Origin: JBMNOI01 sp050942995
GTDB taxonomy: Bacteria > Chloroflexota > Anaerolineae > UBA1429
Assembly: GCA_050942995.1 (NCBI GenBank)
Contig: JBMNOI010000041.1
Coordinates: 1 to 28,902, forward strand
Direction: 5' to 3'
DNA: 28,902 nucleotides
Below the pieces are notes generated by a model that was given only the letters and a program-made list of their open reading frames with translations, was not told the DNA's origin and did no database searches. The position numbers and the translations under genes are program-made. Positions 1 through 7,152 of the stretch are shown in pieces. Position 1 is the first letter of the stretch. The number at the start of each line of letters is the position of its first letter.

Positions 1-349
1 CGCGCTTTTCGACGGCCTCATAGATGGCTTCGGCGTCCTGTCGGGTTGTGGCCAGCGGCTTCTCCTGAATCACACAGGGAGTGCCTGCCTCCAGTGCGGC
101 TATGACCGGCTCGCGGTGCAGGGCATCGGGCGTTGCGACGATGACGAGATCGGGGTGTTGACGGCGCAACATCTCGACATAATCATCATAGGCCTGAACC
201 CCATACACCGCCGCCAGACGCTCGGCCGCGTCGAGGCGCACGTCGGCCACGGCCAGCAGGGTGGCATCCGGATGGGCCTGCAATGTGGCGGCATGCTGGC
301 TGCCCAGGATGCCCGCACCGATGATGGCTGCTTTGATGGTTTCGGTCAT
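1..349 (-). CDS. Gfo/Idh/MocA-family NAD(P)-dependent oxidoreductase, N-terminal part (cut by window edge)
   Basis: The first 116 codons are visible and the gene continues beyond position 1. The protein starts MTETIKAAIIGAGILGSQHA, a Rossmann dinucleotide-binding fold with the GxGxxG-type loop at about residues 11-16. It goes on to an acidic residue after the second strand (AVAD, about residue 36) and the family's EKPLA motif at residues 96-100, whose Lys is normally the catalytic/structural lysine. Members oxidise or reduce sugars, inositols or related polyols. The substrate cannot be told because the C-terminal domain is missing. The start is supported by a GGAGG Shine-Dalgarno 6 bases upstream and a good promoter at 392-419. 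It is divergent from the SNF2 gene. The family call is sure; specificity is unknown. Confidence 0.9.
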   Translation of the reverse strand, partial: MTETIKAAIIGAGILGSQHAATLQAHPDATLLAVADVRLDAAERLAAVYGVQAYDDYVEMLRRQHPDLVIVATPDALHREPVIAALEAGTPCVIQEKPLATTRQDAEAIYEAVEKR

Positions 350-391
350 GGAATGCCTCCTCTGTTGTGGGGCCGAATCTCGCTCGGGGGT

Positions 392-419
392 ATTCTAGCG
401 ACGTGCGCCGGCAGGTCAA
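392..419 (-). promoter_or_regulatory. Sigma70-type promoter for the oxidoreductase
   Basis: On the minus strand a TTGACC -35 box (414-419) and a TAGAAT -10 box (392-397) are separated by 16 bases. The expected start is about 35 bases upstream of the ATG at 349. It faces away from the SNF2 promoter, so 350-564 is a divergent promoter region. Confidence 0.6.
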
Positions 420-482
420 GGGATTCGTGCGAGAAAGGGGATGCTATTCGGACGAAAGCACAGGGGGGACATGTTCCGGGAT

Positions 483-511
483 TGGACGAGCCGAATAAAG
501 CGACGTATAAT
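483..511 (+). promoter_or_regulatory. Promoter for the SNF2-SWIM pair
   Basis: A perfect TATAAT -10 box lies at 506-511, with TGGACG at 483-488 as a 4/6 -35 box and a 17-base spacer. Transcription would begin near 518. This leaves too little leader for the in-frame TTG at 523 and argues for the ATG at 565 as the translation start. Confidence 0.55.
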
Positions 512-564
512 CTAATATTCACTTGTCCAGGTTCTATATGTCTTTAAGGGGTGGCTGGAATAGC

Positions 565-3500
565 ATGAAATCCGTTCTGCACGGCACATGGATCACAGAT
601 CCCGACGGCCAGGCGGATAAAGTATTCTTTGTCTGGGCCGAACGTATCGCCCAATTCTCACCGGCGACGGGGCGAGCCCGCGTTCAGCGACATCCCTGGG
701 CGGCTACGGCGATCGAAGTGGCGCAGATGCTCAACGCGGCAGTGCCCGATGCCGGATGGGAGCGCAATCAGCGGCTCACGCGGGTGGCACTGCTTCCATC
801 GGGGCCTCATTCTCCGGTCGTTCCCCGATGGCTGGTCAGTGGGGTCGGTGAGGATGTGGCCGAGCTCGAGCTCAGGCCGTGGCGCCTCGAGGGGCTGGGC
901 GTGCCGTTGATGGAGATGCTACGCTTGTTGGTGACGCTGCCTCTGGTGCGACACGAGATGGATTCAGAGCATCATCTGGGCATCGATCTGCGCTACTGGG
1001 CGATGGTGGCCAAGTTCGCGCTGGAGCTTCTCGCCCGTGAACGCTTCCTGCCGGGGTTGCGCGCCGTCGACGGCCACATGTCGGCCGTCTGGCTGCCGGT
1101 GCTGGATGCCCCGGAAGATCAATCACGCTTTACGTCGCTGGCCAAAGGTATGCCGCCCATCTGCCGCGCGCTGTTTCGTGAACGGGGACGTATCGACCCG
1201 GATCGGGCGCCTCAGGGGCAGATCGTATTGCAGAGCTTTTTAGAGCATCTGATGGATGGCGCCGTGCGCGATTGGGGCGGCGAGATACATAAACCGGGCG
1301 ATGCGATCTCGATCGAGCGGGCGTTACGGCAGTCGAGTTCGGCCGGTGTGACGCGGGCGTGGTGGCAGGCGCTCTGGAATGATGACCGGCGCATCCGTAT
1401 ATCGACCACCCGCCAGAGCGAGCTGACGAGGCTCTACCAGGCATGGCAGAGCTGGACCTATCAGAATCGTCGCGAGGCGGGCGATTCGTTCCGCATCTGT
1501 TTCCGATTGGAACCCCCCGACGTACGCGAAGATACCCTGTCATCGGCGCAGCAGTGGCGTTTGCGCTATTTCTTGCAGGCGATCGACGATCCGAGCCTGC
1601 TGGTGCCCGCCCGCGAGGTGTGGCGCGAGCAGGGCGATGTGCTGAGCTATCTCAACCGCCGGTTCGATCAGCCGCAGGAGAAGCTGCTGGCCGGGCTGGG
1701 GGTGGCTGCGCGCCTTTCTCCCGCCATCCGCCGCAGTCTGCGCACCGAGAGCCCGGAGATGACGGTCCTTTCGGATCAAGAGGCCTTTACCTTTTTGCGC
1801 GAGACGGCGCGCCTTCTCGAATCGGCCGGCTTTGGCGTAATGGTTCCGCCGTGGTGGAACAAGCCGGATGCCCGCCTGCGCGTCAAGGCCCAGCTCAGAG
1901 GAATCCCCGAGATGACAGGCACGGGTATGCTGGGCATGAGCGATCTGGTGGCATATGATTGGGAGCTGGCCCTGGGCGATGAGATCCTGACCCGAGACGA
2001 GTTCGAGCGCCTGGCCGCCCTCAAGACGCCTCTGGTGAAGGTGCGTGGGCGCTGGGTGTTGCTCCAGCCCGATCAGGTAGAGGCGGCCATCGCCTTTTGG
2101 GAGAAGCAACGCACTGGGGGAGAGCTGGCGCTGAGCGACGCATTGAGCCTGGCGTTGGGCGTCAAGACCGATCTGGATGGCCTGCCGGTGGCTGATATCG
2201 AGATGGACGACTGGCTCTCAGGCCTTATCGAATCGCTCACCCGGGGAGACGAGCTGGAACTTTTGGATCCCCCCGAAGGGTTTGTCGGGGAATTGCGCCC
2301 CTACCAAGTGCGGGGGTTCTCATGGCTGGCATTTTTGCGACGATGGGGCTTTGGCGCCTGTCTGGCCGATGATATGGGACTGGGCAAGACGATCCAGGCT
2401 ATCGCGCTCTTGCTACACGAGCAGGCTCGAGATGCAAAGGCGGGACCTTCGCTGATCATCTGCCCGACATCGCTGGTGGGTAACTGGCGACGTGAGGTGG
2501 GACGTTTTGCGCCGTCTCTGCGGGTGGTGGTGCATCACGGGAGCGGACGCGCCGAGGGCGCCGAGTTTGTCAAGCAGAGCCTGGAGAGCGACCTGGTAAT
2601 CAGCACCTATGGCCTGGTGCGTCGTGATATCGAGGATTTGGGCAAGGTCAATTGGGCCAATATCATCCTGGATGAGGCCCAGAACATCAAGAATCCGGTG
2701 ACCAAGCAGGCCCGCGCCGTTCGCCGCCTGAAGGGAGGCTTTCGGGTGGCGCTGACGGGCACGCCGATCGAGAACCGCCTGTCCGAGTTGTGGTCGATCA
2801 TGTCGTTTCTCAACCCGGGCTATCTGGGCTCGCTGGAGAGCTTTCGGCGCACCTTTGCCCTGCCTATCGAGCGCTATCAGGATCCCGATGCATCGGAGAA
2901 CCTGCGTCGATTGGTGCTGCCCTTTATCCTGCGTCGTGTCAAAACCGACCCGCAGGTTATCCAGGACCTTCCGGAAAAATTCGAGTACAAGGTATACTGT
3001 AACCTGACCCGTGAGCAGGCCACGTTGTATGAGGCGATCGTGCGCGACGCCATGACCGAGATCGAGCAGGTCGAGGGCGTCGAGCAAGAGATCAAGCGGC
3101 GCGGCCTGATCCTCTCCATGCTGACGCGACTCAAGCAGGTGTGTAACCATCCCACCCTCTTCCTGGGCGACGGATCCGAGACATCGCGACGCTCGGGCAA
3201 GCTGAACCGCCTGAGTGAGATGCTGGAAGAGATCCTGGAGGTGGGCGATCGGGCGCTGATCTTTACCCAATTCGCGCAGATGGGGTTTTTGCTGCAACGG
3301 CACCTGCAGGATGTATTCAATCAAGAAGTGCTCTTTTTTCATGGAGGCACGTCACAGGAACAGCGAGATCGCATGTTGATGCGCTTTCAGGAGGATCCTC
3401 ATGCGCCGGCTATTTTCGTCCTGTCGCTCAAGGCCGGCGGCATTGGCCTGAACCTCATGCGCGCCAACCACGTGTTCCATTACGATCGCTGGTGGAATCC

Positions 3501-3738
3501 GGCGGTGGAGAATCAGGCCACCGACCGAGCGTATCGCATCGGCCAGACGCGCGATGTCCAGGTGCACAAGTTTATCTGCCTGGGAACACTGGAGGAGCGC
3601 ATCGATATGCTGATCGAGAGCAAGCGCACGCTGGCCGAGAGCATTGTGGGCCAGGGTGAGGGATGGCTTACCGAGCTAAGTACGGACGAACTGCACGATC
3701 TGATCTCGCTGCGATCCGAAGCGATCGAAACAGAGTGA
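565..3738 (+). CDS. SNF2-family DEAD/DEAH-like helicase/ATPase, long bacterial type
   Basis: This is a 1057-residue protein: an ATP-driven double-strand DNA translocase of the SNF2/Rad54 superfamily 2 group, cytoplasmic. The N-terminal ~570 residues resemble the SNF2-associated region of long bacterial SNF2 proteins. The ATPase core follows: motif I DDMGLGKT with its Lys at residue 608, motif II DEAQ starting at Asp703 (Gln where helicases often have His), motif III LTGTPIEN, motif V LKAGGIGLNL and motif VI DRAYRIGQ starting at Asp987. All key residues are present. I chose ATG 565 (MKSVLHGTWI) over the in-frame TTG 523 and ATG 538, because LHGTW is the usual beginning of these proteins and purine-rich AAGGGG lies upstream. 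A SWIM gene follows after 27 bases, the classical partner. The cellular role (repair, recombination or transcription recycling) is unknown. Confidence 0.93.
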   Translation: MKSVLHGTWITDPDGQADKVFFVWAERIAQFSPATGRARVQRHPWAATAIEVAQMLNAAVPDAGWERNQRLTRVALLPSGPHSPVVPRWLVSGVGEDVAELELRPWRLEGLGVPLMEMLRLLVTLPLVRHEMDSEHHLGIDLRYWAMVAKFALELLARERFLPGLRAVDGHMSAVWLPVLDAPEDQSRFTSLAKGMPPICRALFRERGRIDPDRAPQGQIVLQSFLEHLMDGAVRDWGGEIHKPGDAISIERALRQSSSAGVTRAWWQALWNDDRRIRISTTRQSELTRLYQAWQSWTYQNRREAGDSFRICFRLEPPDVREDTLSSAQQWRLRYFLQAIDDPSLLVPAREVWREQGDVLSYLNRRFDQPQEKLLAGLGVAARLSPAIRRSLRTESPEMTVLSDQEAFTFLRETARLLESAGFGVMVPPWWNKPDARLRVKAQLRGIPEMTGTGMLGMSDLVAYDWELALGDEILTRDEFERLAALKTPLVKVRGRWVLLQPDQVEAAIAFWEKQRTGGELALSDALSLALGVKTDLDGLPVADIEMDDWLSGLIESLTRGDELELLDPPEGFVGELRPYQVRGFSWLAFLRRWGFGACLADDMGLGKTIQAIALLLHEQARDAKAGPSLIICPTSLVGNWRREVGRFAPSLRVVVHHGSGRAEGAEFVKQSLESDLVISTYGLVRRDIEDLGKVNWANIILDEAQNIKNPVTKQARAVRRLKGGFRVALTGTPIENRLSELWSIMSFLNPGYLGSLESFRRTFALPIERYQDPDASENLRRLVLPFILRRVKTDPQVIQDLPEKFEYKVYCNLTREQATLYEAIVRDAMTEIEQVEGVEQEIKRRGLILSMLTRLKQVCNHPTLFLGDGSETSRRSGKLNRLSEMLEEILEVGDRALIFTQFAQMGFLLQRHLQDVFNQEVLFFHGGTSQEQRDRMLMRFQEDPHAPAIFVLSLKAGGIGLNLMRANHVFHYDRWWNPAVENQATDRAYRIGQTRDVQVHKFICLGTLEERIDMLIESKRTLAESIVGQGEGWLTELSTDELHDLISLRSEAIETE

Positions 3739-3765
3739 CGGAATCGTCCGGGAGAATAGACATAG

Positions 3766-4680
3766 ATGGGCATCAACAATTACTGGGGATATGACGACAA
3801 CGATCCGATCCCCACGCACGAGGGCCTCAAGCCCAAGAACGCCGAGATCACACGAAGCTGGTGGGCGAGACAGTGGTTGCGGGCACTGACCCAGTGGATG
3901 AGCCCGACCCGGCTGGCGAGCGGGCGCGCCTATGCGCGGCAGGGGCAGGTGCTCGACCTTGAGGTGCAGGTGGGGCTGGTGCTGGCCCGGGTACAGGGAA
4001 CGCGTCCGCAACCCTACCGGGTGCGCATTGAGATCAGTACGTTTACTGAGGAAGAATGGACTCGGGTTATAGACTCGATGGCGGCGCAGGCGATCTATGC
4101 CGCCCAGTTGCTCAACGGCGAGATGCCGCATGATATCGACGACGTCTTTTCTGCCGTGGGCGTCTCTCTATTTCCCAATGTGCGCAGCGTGTTGACCACG
4201 CAGTGCAACTGTCCTAAGAAAACGAACCCCTGCAAGCACGTTGCCGCGGTGAACTTTATTCTGGGCGAACGGATGGATGAGGACCCCTTTATCCTGTTTC
4301 TGCTGCGCGGTCGCAGTAAAGAGCAGATTATGGCGTCTTTGCGTGCCCGACGGGCCGAGCACCATCCTTTCGGTGCGTCCTATGTGGCGGCTCCTGTCGT
4401 CGAGTCGCGGGGCGATATGCCTCTGGACGAGTGCATCGAGTCGTTTTGGGAGATGGGTCCTGAGCTAGAGGATCTGCAAATTCGGGTGAGACCGCCGGAT
4501 GTCGAGCGCGAGATTATCAAGCTATTGGGCGATCCGTCGTTTATCGAGGACGACGCCCTGCACAAGCAGCTTCAAGCGCTTTACGGTGTGGTGTCACAAC
4601 AGGCGCTGGATATTGCCTTTGAACAGTCGGATGCTGCCGATGACGAGGATGTGACCCCTGACTCCTCTCTGGAGGATTGA
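3766..4680 (+). CDS. SWIM zinc-finger domain protein, partner of the SNF2 ATPase
   Basis: This 304-residue cytoplasmic protein has one clear SWIM motif, CxC-x(6)-CxH: Cys147, Cys149, Cys156 and His158. The motif chelates one Zn and is thought to bind DNA or protein. The N-terminal part starts with WGYDDNDP and contains SWWARQWLRAL (about residues 31-41), as in other bacterial SWIM proteins that sit next to SNF2 genes. The C-terminal third is acidic and probably helical. The gene begins 27 bases after the SNF2 stop with GGGAGAA upstream, so the two are almost certainly co-transcribed. The SWIM name itself comes from SWI2/SNF2 and MuDR, and the association is established; the biochemical function is not. 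No enzymatic motif is visible. Confidence 0.9.
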   Translation: MGINNYWGYDDNDPIPTHEGLKPKNAEITRSWWARQWLRALTQWMSPTRLASGRAYARQGQVLDLEVQVGLVLARVQGTRPQPYRVRIEISTFTEEEWTRVIDSMAAQAIYAAQLLNGEMPHDIDDVFSAVGVSLFPNVRSVLTTQCNCPKKTNPCKHVAAVNFILGERMDEDPFILFLLRGRSKEQIMASLRARRAEHHPFGASYVAAPVVESRGDMPLDECIESFWEMGPELEDLQIRVRPPDVEREIIKLLGDPSFIEDDALHKQLQALYGVVSQQALDIAFEQSDAADDEDVTPDSSLED

Positions 4681-5031
4681 CTCTGCTCCGGTCACCCTCC
4701 GGCGCACCAGCATGCGCTGTGGGCGAGGCCTGGAGCGCGAGAGCCTGCCGTCGGTCGGTCCGTCCCGAATCCCAACGCGATGGTCTCGGGGAGTGGTCGG
4801 ACGGCCGGCGCACCCGAACTCGTACACGACCGCATGGCCGCCTCACCCATCGCCGGTAATGCGTCCATACCCCGTGACTGTCGGGGCTGCTCGTGAGCGG
4901 CCCCTGCGAGAGGATTGTGATGCGTTGTACTCAAGCGGGGTGCCTGCGCGGCGCTCCCACCGCCCGAGAGCGACTTTGCGATCCGGACAGGCAGCCCCCG
5001 GGCCTGACGCGTTTGCCTTGTGGGGTGCGGC
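4681..5031. other. Intergenic stretch with nothing recognisable
   Basis: The 350 bases between the SWIM stop and the isomerase promoter are GC-rich. I found no gene with a believable start, no tRNA fold and no strong terminator. Short open frames here have Arg/Pro-rich, non-protein-like composition. Confidence 0.5.
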
Positions 5032-5060
5032 TGGACAGGGAGCCGATTCTCGCCCATAAT
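5032..5060 (+). promoter_or_regulatory. Strong sigma70-type promoter for the isomerase gene
   Basis: TGGACA (5032-5037) and CATAAT (5055-5060) each match 5/6 of the consensus, with the ideal 17-base spacer. The start would be near 5067, giving a leader of about 45 bases to the ATG at 5112. Confidence 0.65.
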
Positions 5061-5111
5061 AGCGTATGCTGTGCATCGTCGCACCATGCCAAAACAATCA
5101 GGAGGGACACA

Positions 5112-6518
5112 ATGACGACGTTTGGTGTCATCGTCGGCAACCGCGGATTTTTCCCGGCGGAACTTGCTCAGAGTGGACGCAAGACCATCCTCAAGGTGTT
5201 GGAGGAGGAAGGGATCAATGCCGTCGCGCTGGATGAGAACGCCACGCGCTATGGCTCGGTCGTAACCTATGAGGACTCGAAGAAGTGTGCCGAGCTGTTC
5301 AAGGCTCATCGGGAAGAGATCGACGGCATTCTGGTCACACTGCCCAACTTTGGTGAGGAGCGGGGGGTGGCCGATGCCATTCGTCTCGCCGGCCTGGACG
5401 TGCCTGTGCTGGTGCATGCTTTCCCCGATGACCTCGACAAGATGAGCATCGCCACACGCCGCGATAGCTTTTGCGGCAAGATGTCGCTGTGCAACAACCT
5501 GACCCAGTATGGCATTCCTTACAGCCTGACCGAGTTGCACACTGTGGACCCTGAATCCGATTCGTTCCGCAAGGATCTGCGCAATTTTGCCGCCGTTTGC
5601 CGTGTGGTCAAGGGGCTGCGCCGGGCTCGATTCGGGCAGATGGGCGCTCGTCCGGCGGCTTTTAACACCGTGCGTTACAGTGAAAAGCTACTGGAGCGGG
5701 CGGGCATCTCGGTCGAACCGCTCGACCTGTCCGAGGTCTTTGGTCGCGCCTGGAAGCTGGCCGATGATGACGACGCAGTGGTGGCCAAGCTCGCCGAGAT
5801 CAAAGACTATGTTCAGACTCGTGGCATCTCGGAGGATGCGCTACTCAAGATGGCCAAGGTTGCCGTCGTGATAGAGGCGTGGATCGCCGAGTACGAGCTG
5901 GTGGGCACGGCGGTCCAGTGCTGGACGTCCATAGAAGAGTTCTACGGCGTCGTTCCGTGCGCGGTGATGAGCATGCTCAGCAACAAGCTCCTGCCTTCTG
6001 CCTGCGAGACGGATATCACCGGGTTGGTCGGCATGTATGCCATGGTGCTGGCCTCGGGAGAGCCCAGCGCTCTGTTGGACTGGAACAACAACTATGGCAC
6101 CGATCCGGACAAGGCGGTCATATTCCACTGCAGCAACCTGCCACAAGACTTTTTCGGTGGCGGCGCCGTAATGGATTATCAGGAGATCATCGCCGGTTCG
6201 GTGGGCAAAGAGAACACGTTCGGCACGCTGGTGGGGCGGGTCAAGCCCGGCCCGATCACCTATTGCCGTGTCTCGACAGACGACGAGTTCGGGCGCATTC
6301 GCGTGTATCTGGGCGAGGCCGAACTGACCGACGACCCGGTCGATACCTTTGGCGGCTATGGCGTGGTTCGGATCCCTCAATTCCAGGATCTGTTGCACTA
6401 TATCTGCGAAGAGGGCTTTGAGCACCACGTAGCGGCCAACCGCTCGCAAGTGGCCGATGTGCTCTACGAGGCCTTTACCAAGTACCTGGATTGGGACGTT
6501 TACTACCATCGGGGCTAG
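5112..6518 (+). CDS. L-fucose/L-arabinose isomerase-family protein
   Basis: This 468-residue protein of the FucI/AraA-like fold would interconvert an aldose and a ketose with a divalent metal. The probable metal ligands, placed by comparison with the Glu-Asp-His set of FucI, are Glu299 (ACETDITG), Asp323 (LLDWNNNYG) and His339 (FHCSNLP). The N-terminal domain starts MTTFGVIVGNRGFFP and has the NFGEE segment typical of this subgroup. The ATG at 5112 is preceded by GGAGGG with five bases between, downstream of a good promoter. An in-frame GTG 73 codons upstream lies before the promoter and is rejected. It is monocistronic, with no kinase, aldolase or sugar transporter beside it, so the sugar cannot be named. 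It is shorter than E. coli FucI (591 residues), so it belongs to the shorter, poorly characterised branch. Confidence 0.88.
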   Translation: MTTFGVIVGNRGFFPAELAQSGRKTILKVLEEEGINAVALDENATRYGSVVTYEDSKKCAELFKAHREEIDGILVTLPNFGEERGVADAIRLAGLDVPVLVHAFPDDLDKMSIATRRDSFCGKMSLCNNLTQYGIPYSLTELHTVDPESDSFRKDLRNFAAVCRVVKGLRRARFGQMGARPAAFNTVRYSEKLLERAGISVEPLDLSEVFGRAWKLADDDDAVVAKLAEIKDYVQTRGISEDALLKMAKVAVVIEAWIAEYELVGTAVQCWTSIEEFYGVVPCAVMSMLSNKLLPSACETDITGLVGMYAMVLASGEPSALLDWNNNYGTDPDKAVIFHCSNLPQDFFGGGAVMDYQEIIAGSVGKENTFGTLVGRVKPGPITYCRVSTDDEFGRIRVYLGEAELTDDPVDTFGGYGVVRIPQFQDLLHYICEEGFEHHVAANRSQVADVLYEAFTKYLDWDVYYHRG

Positions 6519-6567
6519 GCCGGGGCCTGTTCCGGTGGGGTATTCCCCGCGATAAGGAGCCGAGAAA

Positions 6568-6599
6568 AAAAGAGCCCCCTCCATCGAGGGGGCTCTTTT
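6568..6599. terminator. Bidirectional intrinsic terminator between isomerase and 72-aa gene
   Basis: The arms AGAGCCCCCTC (6571-6581) and GAGGGGGCTCT (6586-6596) flank a CATC loop. The stem is preceded by a run of seven A and followed by TTTT, so it can stop transcription from both convergent genes. Confidence 0.9.
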
Positions 6600-6633
6600 A
6601 TGTGTGCTCAAGTGAGGTAGGGGATCGACGATA

Positions 6634-6852
6634 TCACTTTCTGTTCAGCAGGTTCCCCAGGCCCTTGCCCATATCTGCGACCGACTCTTTCGAGTCGGTG
6701 GCGCCGCCACCTAGAATGCCGTCGATCTGAGATGCGATGGGCGCCGGCAATCGTTGCTTGAGGTATCCGAGCACCGTATCTACGGCCTTCCTGGCTTGTT
6801 CTTCGGAGATCCCGCTTTTCTGCGCGACCAGCTCGATCAGCTCATTCATCAT
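6634..6852 (-). CDS. Small helical protein of unknown function (72 aa)
   Basis: The protein is 72 residues, MMNELIELVAQKSGISEEQA onwards. It is an amphipathic helical repeat (KSGISEEQARKAVDTVLGYLKQRLP) followed by a Gly-rich segment (GILGGGATDS) and a basic end (NLLNRK). The SGISEEQARKAV pattern resembles small helical bacterial proteins such as the DUF2267-like group, but I do not assign a family. A GGAAGGGGAG ribosome-binding site precedes two consecutive ATGs; the second (6849) has the better spacing, so the protein may be 71 residues. A perfect TATAAT lies 80 bases upstream. It converges on the isomerase and shares its terminator. No membrane segment or signal peptide is visible, so it is probably a soluble cytoplasmic protein. 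Confidence 0.8.
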   Translation of the reverse strand: MMNELIELVAQKSGISEEQARKAVDTVLGYLKQRLPAPIASQIDGILGGGATDSKESVADMGKGLGNLLNRK

Positions 6853-6931
6853 ACTCCCCTTCCATATGCGACACCACGATCTTTTCTCGAGATCCTGGTG
6901 CCCCGTCGGGTTTCATCACCGGTACCCTTTT

Positions 6932-6937
6932 ATTATA
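6932..6937 (-). promoter_or_regulatory. -10 box for the 72-aa gene
   Basis: A perfect TATAAT is read on the minus strand inside an AT-rich patch. The -35 position (6955-6960, TAGAAT) is poor, so only the -10 is confident. The leader would be about 75 bases. Confidence 0.45.
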
Positions 6938-7103
6938 CACGAGTACGCTGCGAGATTCTACCCTCATTGTGTCGAGTCGTCACGAGGCGACGGGGTTTCG
7001 TCGTAGATGCCGTGGTTGGGGTGTTGGGCGGTCGTCTGAACGTGCCGATAGAGACGATCACCTTTTCGGGGTGAGACGCATCGAGGATGTGGCGGCAAAA
7101 GAG

Positions 7104-7131
7104 CAGAGCCCCCTCAGGCGAGGGGGCTCTG
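7104..7131 (-). terminator. Intrinsic terminator of hppA
   Basis: A 12-bp GC-rich perfect stem (7104-7115 with 7120-7131) has a 4-base loop. On the minus strand it is followed three bases later by TTTT. Its arms are identical to those of the terminator at 6571-6596. Confidence 0.85.
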
Positions 7132-7152
7132 TCAGACGTCTATCAGGGCCGA

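Noticed and set aside
2413..3342. 309-residue open frame on the minus strand inside the SNF2 gene
   Set aside because: It overlaps the conserved helicase core completely and has no ribosome-binding site or recognisable domain; it is a shadow of the real gene.
4681..5031. Possible tRNA or structured RNA in the gap after the SWIM gene
   Set aside because: No acceptor/T-arm pattern or TTC-type loop sequence could be placed, and stems found were short and unremarkable.
4893..5111. Upstream extension of the isomerase from a GTG start
   Set aside because: The extension would include the promoter at 5032-5060 and reads as Arg/Cys-rich non-homologous sequence; ATG 5112 has an ideal ribosome-binding site.
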